Of a stretch of DNA of 23,559 bases, positions 6,490 to 14,518 are shown piece after piece. The position numbers and the translations under genes are program-made. Position 1 is the stretch's first letter. The number at the start of each line of letters is the position of its first letter. Source of the DNA: JBCDCE01 sp039182515. GTDB lineage: Bacteria; Pseudomonadota; Alphaproteobacteria; Rhodobacterales; Rhodobacteraceae. The stretch is from contig JBCDCE010000060.1 of NCBI GenBank assembly GCA_039182515.1, forward strand, positions 1 through 23,559, written 5' to 3'. Under the pieces are notes generated by a model. The model was not told where the DNA came from. It searched no databases and saw nothing but the letters and a program-made list of their open reading frames with translations.

Positions 6490-8475
6490 ATGTCTAGTGC
6501 CGCGCCTTCGTCTTCGTCCACAAAAACACGCCCTTGGCTTTTCCGCACTTACGCGGGCCACTCTACTGCTAAGGCCTCAAACGCACTTTATCGGGGCAAT
6601 CTGGCCAAGGGCCAAACGGGTCTTTCTGTGGCTTTCGATCTGCCCACGCAAACCGGCTACGACAGCGATCACGAGCTTGCGGCGGGCGAAGTTGGAAAAG
6701 TGGGCGTGCCTGTAAGCCACCTGGGCGATATGCGTACTTTGTTCAACGAAATCCCGCTAGAGCAGATGAACACCTCCATGACGATCAACGCCACAGCCCC
6801 CTGGCTTTTGGCGCTCTATATCGCTGTGGCTGAAGAGCAAGGCGCGGATGTCTCGAAGCTGCAAGGCACGGTTCAAAACGACATCATCAAAGAATACCTC
6901 AGTCGCGGCACCTATGTATGCCCGCCTAAGCCCTCCATGCGGATGATCACGGATGTGGCCGCTTACACGCGCGCACATCTGCCAAAGTGGAACCCAATGA
7001 ACATCTGTTCGTACCACCTGCAAGAAGCCGGTGCGACGCCCGAACAAGAATTGGCCTTTGCGCTGGCCACAGCTCAAGCCGTGCTCGATGATCTCAAAGG
7101 CAAGGTCCCGCCTGAGCATTTTCCCGCCATGGTTGGCCGGATATCGTTCTTTGTGAACGCGGGCATCAAGTTCGTCACCGAGATGTGCAAAATGCGCGCC
7201 TTCGTCGATCTCTGGGATGAGATTTGCAAAGAGCGTTACGGTGTCGAAGATCCGAAATTCCGGCGGTTCCGCTATGGGGTGCAGGTCAACTCGCTGGGTC
7301 TGACCGAACAACAACCTGAGAACAACGTCTACCGCATTCTCATTGAGATGCTCGCGGTGACGCTCAGCAAAAACGCCCGCGCCCGAGCGGTTCAATTGCC
7401 TGCATGGAACGAAGCACTGGGCTTGCCCAGGCCATGGGATCAGCAATGGTCGCTTCGGATGCAACAGATCATGGCTTTTGAAACGGACCTGCTGGAATAC
7501 GATGATCTCTTTGACGGCAACCCAGCTGTGGATCGCAAGGTCGAAGCGCTCAAAGAAGGGGCGCGCGCAGAGCTTGCCACCATCGACGCCATGGGCGGTG
7601 CCGTTGAGGCGATTGAGTATATGAAATCGCGCCTTGTTGAGAGCAACGCTTCGCGCATCTCTGGCATTGAGACGGCAGAGACAACCGTGGTGGGTGTGAA
7701 CAAATACAAAAGCGGTGAGCCATCGCCGCTCACGGCAGGCGAAGACGCCATAATGGTTGCCGACGCAGACGCCGAGCGCGACCAGATCGCTCGCCTCATC
7801 GCTTTCAGGGAGGAGCGCGATGAGGCGGCGGTCGAAAAGGCGCTCGCGGATCTGGCGGAAGCGGCCAAGTCTGGCACCAACATCATGCCGGCCTCGATCC
7901 AAGCCGCTAAAGTCGGCGTGACAACAGGCGAATGGGGCAATGTAGTGAGGTCCGCCTTTGGGCAATATCGTGGCCCAACCGGCGTTTCGAAAAGCGTTTC
8001 AAACCGTACAGAAGGCTTGGAAGAAATCCGCGCCAGCGTGGATGCGGTATCTGACAAGCTGGGCCGCAGGCTTAAATTCCTTGTGGGCAAACCGGGCCTG
8101 GATGGTCACTCCAACGGCGCCGAGCAAATCGCCACACGCGCGCGCGATTGCGGGATGGACATCACCTACGAAGGCATCCGCCTCACCCCCGACGAGATCG
8201 TCGAAGCGGCCTCCAATGATGAGGCGCATGTCATAGGCCTGTCGATCCTTTCGGGCTCCCACATGCCATTGATGCAAGACCTCATGGAGAAGCTCCGCGC
8301 CGCAAACCTCGGCCACGTGCCTGTGGTTGTGGGCGGCATTATCCCCGACGAGGACGCAGAGCGCTTGTTGGCCATGGGGATCGCCAAGGTCTACACACCC
8401 AAAGACTTCGAGCTGAACCGCATCATGTTCGATATCGTGGGCCTTGTGGATCAAACGCCCATGGCCGCAGAGTAG
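6490..8475 (+). CDS. ecm: Ethylmalonyl-CoA mutase, adenosylcobalamin-dependent
   Basis: Converts (2R)-ethylmalonyl-CoA to (2S)-methylsuccinyl-CoA, a key step of the ethylmalonyl-CoA pathway by which bacteria lacking isocitrate lyase assimilate acetyl-CoA. The 661-aa protein has an N-terminal TIM barrel (about 15-500) opening RTYAGHSTAKASNALYR and FDLPTQTGYDSDH. The AKASN and TQTGYDSDH forms distinguish Ecm from methylmalonyl-CoA mutase (AEESN, THRGYDSDH), and the length fits Ecm rather than the roughly 710-720-aa mutase. The C-terminal B12 domain (about 525-655) has D538-G-H540-S-N-G543, with H540 as lower axial cobalt ligand, followed by SILSGSH and VVVGG. A clear promoter and ribosome binding site precede it. 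It ends 4 bp from the convergent racemase-family gene. mch and mcl1 of the same pathway are 13-17 kb away in this window. Confidence 0.94.
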   Translation: MSSAAPSSSSTKTRPWLFRTYAGHSTAKASNALYRGNLAKGQTGLSVAFDLPTQTGYDSDHELAAGEVGKVGVPVSHLGDMRTLFNEIPLEQMNTSMTINATAPWLLALYIAVAEEQGADVSKLQGTVQNDIIKEYLSRGTYVCPPKPSMRMITDVAAYTRAHLPKWNPMNICSYHLQEAGATPEQELAFALATAQAVLDDLKGKVPPEHFPAMVGRISFFVNAGIKFVTEMCKMRAFVDLWDEICKERYGVEDPKFRRFRYGVQVNSLGLTEQQPENNVYRILIEMLAVTLSKNARARAVQLPAWNEALGLPRPWDQQWSLRMQQIMAFETDLLEYDDLFDGNPAVDRKVEALKEGARAELATIDAMGGAVEAIEYMKSRLVESNASRISGIETAETTVVGVNKYKSGEPSPLTAGEDAIMVADADAERDQIARLIAFREERDEAAVEKALADLAEAAKSGTNIMPASIQAAKVGVTTGEWGNVVRSAFGQYRGPTGVSKSVSNRTEGLEEIRASVDAVSDKLGRRLKFLVGKPGLDGHSNGAEQIATRARDCGMDITYEGIRLTPDEIVEAASNDEAHVIGLSILSGSHMPLMQDLMEKLRAANLGHVPVVVGGIIPDEDAERLLAMGIAKVYTPKDFELNRIMFDIVGLVDQTPMAAE

Positions 8476-8479
8476 CGCT

Positions 8480-9589
8480 CTATGTCAGGCAAAAATTCAA
8501 ATCATTGATGCAGCGCGCCTCAATGGCCTCTAAATCCCAATCTATGCCCAGGCCTGGAGTTTTGCTGGCATAGGCGCGCCCATCCTTCATTTCCATGGGG
8601 CTGGCTGTCAGGTCGCTTAATTGCGGAATGTACTCGAGCCAGGGCGCGTTGGGGATCGCGCAGACCAGGCTTACGTGTAGCTCCATCAAGAAATGCGGGC
8701 AGACAGAAACATTATGCGCCTCCGCCATCGCAGCCACTTTCATCCAAGGGGTTATGCCGCCGATCCGGGCCACGTCCACCTGCACAATGCTGGCAGCGCC
8801 GGAAGTAAGGTAATCTTTAAACTGACTGAGAGAATAGAGGCTCTCCCCCACTGCAATCGGAACAGAGGTTTTGCCTGCAAGCTCCTGGTGAGACAGGACG
8901 TCGTCGGCAGGCATAGGCTCTTCAAACCAAGCGATATCCAGGCTTTCGAGCATTTTGGCCCGACGGGTTGCCTCAGAAAGACTAAAGCCTTGATTGGCAT
9001 CACCCATGATCTCGTAGCCAGGCCCCACGGCAGAACGCACCGCGCTTAGGCGTTCGCGATCTTCGCTTAAGTGAGGCCTGCCAATCTTAACTTTGCTGCC
9101 TGAAAACCCGGCGGCTTGCGCCGCAACAGCGTCGGCCACGAGGTCTTCGGTTTCGATGTGCAGCCAGCCGCCTTCGGTTGTGTACATGGCAACGCTCGGT
9201 TTGGCCCCGCCGAGCATTTGCCAAAGCGGTAACCGTGCGCGTTTGCATCTGAGATCCCATAGAGCCGTGTCGATTGCCGCTAAGCACAGTGAGGTGATCG
9301 CGCCCACACTTGTGGCATGTGTCGAGAAGAGCAAATCTCTCCATATGCGCCCAATCTCTTCGGCTTCTTGACCAATGAGCTGTGGCACAAGCGTTTCGCG
9401 TAAAAGCGACATGATCGCTGGGCCGCCTTGACCGATGGTGTAGCTATAGCCTAGGCCTGATGCGCCATCGGCATCGATAATACGAACAAAAGGCGTCTCC
9501 TGGCTCACAAAGCTCTGAATCGCATCGGTGCGTTTTACCTTCGGTAGAAGGTCCACCATGAAGATCTCAACGCGCTCTATTTTGGCCAT
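8480..9589 (-). CDS. Mandelate racemase/muconate lactonizing enzyme family protein (enolase superfamily)
   Basis: A 369-aa Mg-dependent enzyme that abstracts the alpha-proton of a carboxylate (racemisation, dehydration or cycloisomerisation). Metal ligands D197 (GDANQG), E223 (FEEPM) and E249 (GES) are present, with the bases K166-x-K168 (SKVKIG) and the D272/H299 dyad (VDVARIGG, CPHF) plus E319 (LEY). All eight positions sit exactly two residues beyond the numbering I remember for Pseudomonas putida mandelate racemase, so the complete MR-subgroup machinery is intact. The N-terminal capping domain is complete. The substrate is not readable; the subgroup includes sugar-acid dehydratases and hydroxyproline-betaine/proline-betaine racemases. 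Its start overlaps the preceding two-TM gene by 13 nt, implying co-expression. Confidence 0.87.
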   Translation of the reverse strand: MAKIERVEIFMVDLLPKVKRTDAIQSFVSQETPFVRIIDADGASGLGYSYTIGQGGPAIMSLLRETLVPQLIGQEAEEIGRIWRDLLFSTHATSVGAITSLCLAAIDTALWDLRCKRARLPLWQMLGGAKPSVAMYTTEGGWLHIETEDLVADAVAAQAAGFSGSKVKIGRPHLSEDRERLSAVRSAVGPGYEIMGDANQGFSLSEATRRAKMLESLDIAWFEEPMPADDVLSHQELAGKTSVPIAVGESLYSLSQFKDYLTSGAASIVQVDVARIGGITPWMKVAAMAEAHNVSVCPHFLMELHVSLVCAIPNAPWLEYIPQLSDLTASPMEMKDGRAYASKTPGLGIDWDLEAIEARCINDLNFCLT

Positions 9590-9906
9590 GCATTTGTCTT
9601 CTCATTTGGCGCTTGCCCCTCATCTTCTTGGGCCCAAGCAAGATAGCGGTCCTCCAACACCTGCTCACAGATTTTGAAGATGACCCAGCACAAGAGCGCA
9701 ATTGCCCCGTAGATCACCAATTCCAGAACCTGCCAAAGTGCGCCGTGGCGCAAAGCCTCAAAACCAGCACGTTGCAAAAATTCCACGTTGGCCATGGCTT
9801 GCGTAAAAAGATTAACCGTCACAAAAGCAAAGACGACGCCAACAACGCCAGCGAGTATGAACACTCCAATCGAGGGCCAACGGGTGATATTAATCAATTT
9901 GGTCAC
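9577..9906 (-). CDS. Small membrane protein with two TM helices (unknown function)
   Basis: A 109-aa protein of no family I recognise. Two hydrophobic helices are evident, about residues 12-34 (IGVFILAGVVGVVFAFVTV) and 60-82 (VLELVIYGAIALLCWVIFKI), joined by a short polar loop, with a charged C-terminal tail. The start is GTG, chosen because it overlaps the upstream stop (GTGA) in the manner of a coupled operon. The 3' end overlaps the racemase-family gene by 13 nt. The position between a soluble NIF3/PII-like protein and an enzyme suggests a membrane anchor or small transporter accessory, but no motif shows this. Confidence 0.7.
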   Translation of the reverse strand: MTKLINITRWPSIGVFILAGVVGVVFAFVTVNLFTQAMANVEFLQRAGFEALRHGALWQVLELVIYGAIALLCWVIFKICEQVLEDRYLAWAQEDEGQAPNEKTNAWPK

Positions 9907-10349
9907 GTCCCAAGTCCTCGCGTGTTATTCCACCAACGGTTGGGGTTGTCAGACTTGGGATCATAAGCTGCCCGGCTGACCCAGTCTTCCCTTAAAAAAA
10001 TGACAGGTTCTTCGTAATGGTGCACATAGAGAATGGCATCCATCACCTGTTCCAAAACAGACAGATCTCGCGGCAATGAAAACTTCAACTCAACCATCTC
10101 GTAGGTTTCCGTTGACCCAGCCTCAAAGCCACTCACATGTGTTGTCGTGGTCGATCCAGGCTCTGGTTGGGCCGTCTCGACCCCTGGCGCAGAGACACTC
10201 GCGTTGCGTTGATATCGCCCGTAGCTCAAAGGATGGACCTTCATCACCGCGTCCAAAATTTTATCGACATCTGCCGGGACTGTTTGAATTTCCAACGTCC
10301 AAACAGGCTCTAATCGCCCAGATACCGCGTTGTAGCTGCTTAATGTCAT
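9903..10349 (-). CDS. Stand-alone NIF3/YqfO-insert-like (PII/CutA-fold) domain protein
   Basis: A 148-aa protein with the look of the alpha/beta domain inserted in NIF3/YqfO proteins, a PII/CutA-like ferredoxin fold. A strand plus helix (WTLEIQTVPADVDKILDAVMKVHP) is followed by a GRYQRNASVSAPG segment, then a second strand-helix unit ending ILYVHHYEEPVIFL. That last segment closely resembles the HPYEEPAYD signature of the NIF3 insert. The metal-binding NIF3 halves are absent, so this is the isolated domain. It is first gene of a tightly overlapping leftward trio with a two-TM protein and an enolase-superfamily enzyme. A ligand-sensing or oligomer-forming role is possible by analogy with PII and CutA. 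Fold assignment is by eye and function is unknown. Confidence 0.7.
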   Translation of the reverse strand: MTLSSYNAVSGRLEPVWTLEIQTVPADVDKILDAVMKVHPLSYGRYQRNASVSAPGVETAQPEPGSTTTTHVSGFEAGSTETYEMVELKFSLPRDLSVLEQVMDAILYVHHYEEPVIFLREDWVSRAAYDPKSDNPNRWWNNTRGLGT

Positions 10350-10485
10350 TGCCTGTGCGCTCCCTTTGCGCCACCCTGACAGGCAAGCTTGTGTTTGTCT
10401 CCTGACATCGCAAACGTTAAATCCGAACCGACCCCTTTTTCTTGGTAAAAATCCTCCTTCAGGCCCCTAAAATGTAGAGCGCCCC

Positions 10486-11190
10486 ATGACCCCTCATATC
10501 GCCGCAAAAGCCGGAGAAATCGCTGAAACTGTGTTGATGCCAGGCGATCCCTTGCGCGCGAAATGGGCGGCTGAAACCTTTTTGGACAACCCTGTTTTGG
10601 TCAATGAGGTTCGTGGGATGCTGGGCTATACAGGAACATGGAAAGGCAACCGCGTCACGATCCATGGATCGGGAATGGGAATGCCGTCGCTTTCAATTTA
10701 CGCCAATGAATTGATCACAACCTACGGCGCTAAAACGCTCATCCGGATCGGCTCAACGGGCGCCATGCAAGAGCATGTGAAACTCCGCGATGTTGTGATT
10801 GCGATGACAGCCTCCACTGTGTCGACCCCAAGCTCAACTATTTTCAAAGAGCTAAACTATGCGCCTTGTGCAGACTACGGTCTTTTGGAAAACGCCGTGG
10901 CAGCCGCACGCACAAAGGGTTCGGATGTGCATGTTGGAGGGATCTACAGCTCAGACACATTTTATGACGAACGCCCTGATTTGAATAAAGAAATGACGCG
11001 CCACGGTATTTTGGCGGTAGAGATGGAAGCGGCTGAACTCTATACATTGGCGGCCCGTCATGGCTGCAGGGCTTTGGCCGTTATGACCGTTTCCGATCAC
11101 CTTATCACAAAAGAAGAGCTGCCAGCCAAAGATCGGCAGGAAAGCTTTGCGGATATGGTCGAGATTGCCCTTGAAGCGGCTTTCGCATAA
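10486..11190 (+). CDS. deoD: Purine nucleoside phosphorylase, DeoD type
   Basis: Cleaves purine (deoxy)nucleosides with phosphate to base and (deoxy)ribose 1-phosphate in purine salvage; the family is a homohexamer. In this 234-aa protein the active-site residues fall on the E. coli DeoD numbering: H4 (from the neighbouring subunit), G20, R24, R43, R87 and S90 for phosphate, F159, M180 and E181 for the ribose, and D204 with R217 for the base (SDH, KDR). MPGDPLRAKW and RIGSTG are family signatures. The gene stands alone, divergent from the NIF3-like trio with 136 bp between them and convergent with the helicase gene. No other nucleoside catabolic genes are nearby. The ribosome binding site is weak. 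Confidence 0.95.
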   Translation: MTPHIAAKAGEIAETVLMPGDPLRAKWAAETFLDNPVLVNEVRGMLGYTGTWKGNRVTIHGSGMGMPSLSIYANELITTYGAKTLIRIGSTGAMQEHVKLRDVVIAMTASTVSTPSSTIFKELNYAPCADYGLLENAVAAARTKGSDVHVGGIYSSDTFYDERPDLNKEMTRHGILAVEMEAAELYTLAARHGCRALAVMTVSDHLITKEELPAKDRQESFADMVEIALEAAFA

Positions 11191-11238
11191 ATAAAATTTG
11201 CCAAAAATTCGCTCGAAAAAGCGGCCAACAGCCCTCTC

Positions 11239-11294
11239 CCTACCGCCCTTCATCCTGAGGCGATTCCCATAAGAAAATCTAAAACGGCGGTAGG
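11239..11294. repeat. Inverted repeat CCTACCGCC / GGCGGTAGG between convergent genes
   Basis: A perfect 9-bp inverted repeat (11239-11247 and 11286-11294) with a 38-nt loop lies between deoD and the helicase 3' end. There is no T-run beside either arm, so it is not a standard intrinsic terminator; it may stabilise or end one of the two convergent transcripts. Confidence 0.35.
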
Positions 11295-11300
11295 TCGTTG

Positions 11301-11373
11301 CTTGCGATTAATTTGTACTTTTACTCAAAGTGTTCGCAAGAACGGCATCGGTGCACACCGTGTCGCTTGCGAA
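11301..11373. repeat. Three-part CTTGCGA / TCGCAAG / CTTGCGAA repeat able to form alternative hairpins
   Basis: CTTGCGA (11301-11307) and CTTGCGAA (11366-11373) both complement TTCGCAAG (11333-11340), so the centre can pair with either side but not both. The right-hand hairpin encloses a second stem, CGGTG-CA-CACCG (11349-11360). It lies just past the helicase stop codon, in that transcript's 3' untranslated region. The rest of 11191-11426 shows no gene. Confidence 0.45.
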
Positions 11374-11426
11374 TTTCACGTCTTTGCCTGGTCAGGAAAC
11401 GGATCCTGTTCCGCGCTCACGCGTTC

Positions 11427-13085
11427 CTAAGCCGCGCCGCGTTGCGGACGTCCTTGACTCGGTTTGCGTCGGCGTTGGGGCTTTGCATTGCCCCCACGAT
11501 TTGGGCCCGCATTTGCACCGTTGCCACCTTTGGCACTGCCAAAAGACTTCCCGTTTGCATTGCGCCCGCCATTGCCGCCAGAGCTCCAAGACTTGGCGCG
11601 TTGCTTGGCGTTTTGACGCGGTTTTTTAGGGGTTTCGTGACCAGCCTCGGGGCTTTTGGGTTTTTCCGACTGCGTCACAGTATCGACAGGTCTTTGATCC
11701 TCGTGGGCGCGTTTATGACGCGGTTTACGAGACCGCTCTTCAGACTTACCCTTGCCGCCGCGCGCCGGAGCGCCATCTCGGCGCTGGCCCGCACCAAAAC
11801 GGCGCTTCGCTTTTGGCTTGTTCGTTGGCGCTATTGGATCTGAACCGAACGTATCCAAACTATCTTGAGTCATCTCAGGCGCCTGTCCAGCGCCATCGCT
11901 GCGCCGTTTTATGCGGCGCTTTCTTTGGGATTTCTTTGAAGGGTCCATCGCCTCTTGAGGGCGCGTACCACCTGCCACAGGGATGGTGAACTTCATCACT
12001 TTTTCAATGGTTTTCAGCATGCCCAATTCGTCGGGCGCAACGTATGACACAGCTTTGCCATCGGCGCCTGCGCGGCCTGTGCGCCCAATCCGGTGCACGT
12101 AGTTTTCTGGCACGTTTGGCATGTCAAAATTGTAGACCCGCTCAACACCTGGAATATCGATGCCTCTCGCGGCCACGTCAGTCGCCACCAAAACGAGCGT
12201 CTCGCCTTCTTTGAACGAGCGCAGTGCGCGGTCGCGCTGGCCTTGGCTTTTGTTGCCGTGGATGCTGTCAGCTTTAAACCCATCGGCCAGTAAGCTCTTC
12301 ATAAGCCGCTCTGCGCCATGTTTGGTCCGCGCAAAGACAATCGCACGGGCTTTAGGATGGGTTTCGAGATCGCGCTTAAGCGTGACGGTTTTCTCAGACT
12401 TCGGCACAAAATAGAGCGCTTGTTGGATTTTCTCGACAGGTTTGCCAGGAGGTGCGACCTGAATACGGGTGGGATTGTTGAGGTACTCAGCCGCAATCTC
12501 GTCCATGTGCTTGGGCATTGTGGCCGAGAACAGCATCGTTTGACGCTCCACAGGCAGCAATTTGGCAAGCTGGCGGAGGGCGTGAACGAAACCCAAATCG
12601 AGCATTTGGTCTGCTTCGTCGAGCACCAAAAAGCGGGTGTCATCGAGGTTAACCGCACGTCGGTCGATCAAATCGAGTAGACGCCCAGGCGTGGCGACAA
12701 GAATATCCGCCCCGCGCGACAAGCGCTTCACCTGCGCGGTGATCGAGGCGCCGCCCACAACCATTTGGGCTTTGAGCGGCGTGCGTTGCGTCAAAGGGCC
12801 AAGTGCATCACAAATCTGTCGCGCAAGCTCGCGTGTTGGCGCAAGAATAAGCGAACGCACGGATTTTGGCGCAGGTTTAAACCCCTGATCCAAAAGTGTT
12901 TTTACGAGTGGCAGGCCGAAAGCCATGGTTTTGCCCGTACCCGTCTGGGCCAGCCCCATGACGTCCCCACCTTCCAAAGCAACGGGGATAGCCCGTTCTT
13001 GAATAGGTGTGGGTTGGGTAAGGTTCATTGCGTCCAATTTATGGACAAGACGCTCAGGCAAGCCGAGCTCAGAAAACTTTGTCAA
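11427..13085 (-). CDS. DEAD-box ATP-dependent RNA helicase, RhlE-like, with a long basic C-terminal tail
   Basis: Unwinds RNA duplexes during ribosome assembly or RNA decay. Domain 1 has the Q motif (LTQPTPIQ, about 22-29), Walker A AQTGTGKT (46-53), PTRELA, TPGRLLD, DEAD (156-159) and SAT (187-189). Domain 2 has HGNKSQGQRDRAL, ATDVAARGIDIPGV and HRIGRTGRAG (331-340). A tail of about 170 residues is rich in Lys, Arg, Gly, Asn and Gln, low-complexity and likely disordered and RNA-binding. The start is taken as TTG at 13085: it gives the usual MTKFSELGL opening and has AAGGA 8 nt upstream. An ATG at 13145 would add 20 atypical residues. The 286 bp between this start and the aldo/keto reductase contains no gene I can support. 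Confidence 0.92.
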   Translation of the reverse strand: MTKFSELGLPERLVHKLDAMNLTQPTPIQERAIPVALEGGDVMGLAQTGTGKTMAFGLPLVKTLLDQGFKPAPKSVRSLILAPTRELARQICDALGPLTQRTPLKAQMVVGGASITAQVKRLSRGADILVATPGRLLDLIDRRAVNLDDTRFLVLDEADQMLDLGFVHALRQLAKLLPVERQTMLFSATMPKHMDEIAAEYLNNPTRIQVAPPGKPVEKIQQALYFVPKSEKTVTLKRDLETHPKARAIVFARTKHGAERLMKSLLADGFKADSIHGNKSQGQRDRALRSFKEGETLVLVATDVAARGIDIPGVERVYNFDMPNVPENYVHRIGRTGRAGADGKAVSYVAPDELGMLKTIEKVMKFTIPVAGGTRPQEAMDPSKKSQRKRRIKRRSDGAGQAPEMTQDSLDTFGSDPIAPTNKPKAKRRFGAGQRRDGAPARGGKGKSEERSRKPRHKRAHEDQRPVDTVTQSEKPKSPEAGHETPKKPRQNAKQRAKSWSSGGNGGRNANGKSFGSAKGGNGANAGPNRGGNAKPQRRRKPSQGRPQRGAA

Positions 13086-13333
13086 AGTGACAATCCTTGT
13101 GAAGGTGGCCAAAAGCGAAACCCGCAAAGGCCACATAGGTATCATGCCCCTCGCGAAGATGGGCGGTCAGCGGGCGGTGCGCAGCTTGCAAAGAAGCTCG
13201 GACCAAACAACGCTGAGCGGGGCGATGCGTATCAAGAGAAACCCGGACATCAGCGGGCCTCAGATCAAGGCCACGCGCGTTCGCTCACGGGTGTGATGGG
13301 CTGCATATGAGCCGCGTTGCCCTTTGCGTCAAG

Positions 13334-13370
13334 CCCTTGTGGGGGACTCGTGGTAAATGTGCGACAAGGG
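13334..13370 (-). terminator. Weak hairpin after the aldo/keto reductase gene
   Basis: CCCTTGT (13334-13340) and ACAAGGG (13364-13370) form a 7-bp stem with a 23-nt loop directly beyond the stop codon of the leftward aldo/keto reductase gene. No U-tract follows, so a terminator role is only possible. Confidence 0.25.
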
Positions 13371-13371
13371 T

Positions 13372-14442
13372 CTAGCGGCTATCGCGCGGACCAAACCGCC
13401 CCAATGAAGGGCTGGGATGCGCGTCGTGGATGGTCTCAATAGCGTCCAAAGCGTCTTCAGAAAGTGTGATGTCTTCTGCGCTCAAAACCTCTTCGAGCTG
13501 CGCCACACTTGTGGCTCCGATGATGTTGGATCCAAGGTACCCGCGCGAATTGACAAAGGCGATGGCAAGTTGTGTGGGGGTGATCCCGTGCTGCCGTGCG
13601 AGATCAACGTATTGGCGCACGTAGTCACTGTCGGCATTGGCCGCGTGCCGCCCCATCAAGCTCGCACCCCAATCGGTAGAGAACCGAGCGCCTTCGGGGC
13701 GCGCGCCGCCGAGGTACTTGCCGCTCAAAATACCACCGCCCAAGGGTGAATAGGCGAGTAAATCCACGTTTTCGCGCATGGCCACCTCTCCCGCGGCTAC
13801 ATCCCAGTTGCGCTGAAGCACTGAATAAGGGTTCTGGCTCGATTGAATGCGGGGAAGGCCGTGGTCTTTATGGAGCTCAAGGTATTTCATCAGGCCCCAA
13901 GGGGTCTCGTTAGACACGCCAATATGGCGAATCTTGCCCTTTTTGATCTCTTCGCCCAAAGCTTCCAGCATGCCGTGCATATCTTCGCCCGTGAGCGATA
14001 CGTGTTTGTCAGGTTGAAAATCACGCTGCGCAAAAACGTTGACTTGGCGTTGTGGCCAATGGAGCTGGTAGAGGTCGATCACATCGGTTTTGAGCCGCTT
14101 GAGCGAGGCATCCACAGCTTCTGTCACCTTGCTGGGCAAGAGCCCCGCGCCACCCCTGATGGGCCTTCCAGGGCCGACCATCTTCGTGGCCAGGATCACG
14201 TCATTGCGGCGACCGGTTTTCTCGAACCACTCCCCAATAATCGCTTCGGTATGGCCATGCGTTTCGGCCAAAACAGGCACGGGGTAGGCCTCGGCCGTAT
14301 CGATAAAGTTCACACCACGATCCAAAGCGAGCTCGATCTGCGCGGCCGCCTCCTCATAAGAGTTCTGACTGCCCCATGTCATCGAACCCAAACAAATGCG
14401 CGAAACCTCAAGATCGCTTTTTCCCAAAATGCGGTATTTCAT
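13372..14442 (-). CDS. Aldo/keto reductase, Tas-like
   Basis: A 356-aa NADPH-type oxidoreductase with a TIM-barrel fold. The catalytic tetrad is visible: D48 (NFIDTAEAYP), Y53, K87 (ILATKM) and H128 (LYQLHWP). GVSNETPWGLMKYLE, SSQNPYSVLQR and LAYSPLGGGILSGKY follow the family pattern, and the long insertion after LHWP (PDKHVSLTGEDMHGMLEALGE) is typical of the Tas branch. AAAGGAG precedes the ATG at a good distance. The gene is monocistronic, 76 bp downstream of the lipoprotein remnant and 286 bp from the helicase start. The physiological substrate is unknown; general carbonyl detoxification is common in the family. Confidence 0.9.
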   Translation of the reverse strand: MKYRILGKSDLEVSRICLGSMTWGSQNSYEEAAAQIELALDRGVNFIDTAEAYPVPVLAETHGHTEAIIGEWFEKTGRRNDVILATKMVGPGRPIRGGAGLLPSKVTEAVDASLKRLKTDVIDLYQLHWPQRQVNVFAQRDFQPDKHVSLTGEDMHGMLEALGEEIKKGKIRHIGVSNETPWGLMKYLELHKDHGLPRIQSSQNPYSVLQRNWDVAAGEVAMRENVDLLAYSPLGGGILSGKYLGGARPEGARFSTDWGASLMGRHAANADSDYVRQYVDLARQHGITPTQLAIAFVNSRGYLGSNIIGATSVAQLEEVLSAEDITLSEDALDAIETIHDAHPSPSLGRFGPRDSR

Positions 14443-14518
14443 AAAAGCGCTCCTTTAGATCATGAAAAGATGGACCTAAGCCCATCTTCCCATTTTTGTA
14501 AATTCTAAGGGACTATGC

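Noticed and set aside
6757..7965. Long 402-codon open frame on the minus strand opposite ecm
   Set aside because: It is the antisense shadow of a highly conserved gene; the product has no recognisable motif and no ribosome binding site supports it.
8462..8490. Short AGAG...CTCT dyad between ecm and the convergent racemase-family gene
   Set aside because: Only 4 bp per arm and overlapping the ecm stop; too weak to call a terminator.
11298..11843. 181-codon plus-strand frame rich in Arg and Leu
   Set aside because: It is antisense to the low-complexity basic tail of the helicase, which leaves the opposite strand free of stops; no family features.
12765..13310. Plus-strand frame extending into the gap between the helicase and the aldo/keto reductase
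   Set aside because: Most of it is antisense to the helicase; the remaining part resembles nothing known and has no start signal of its own.
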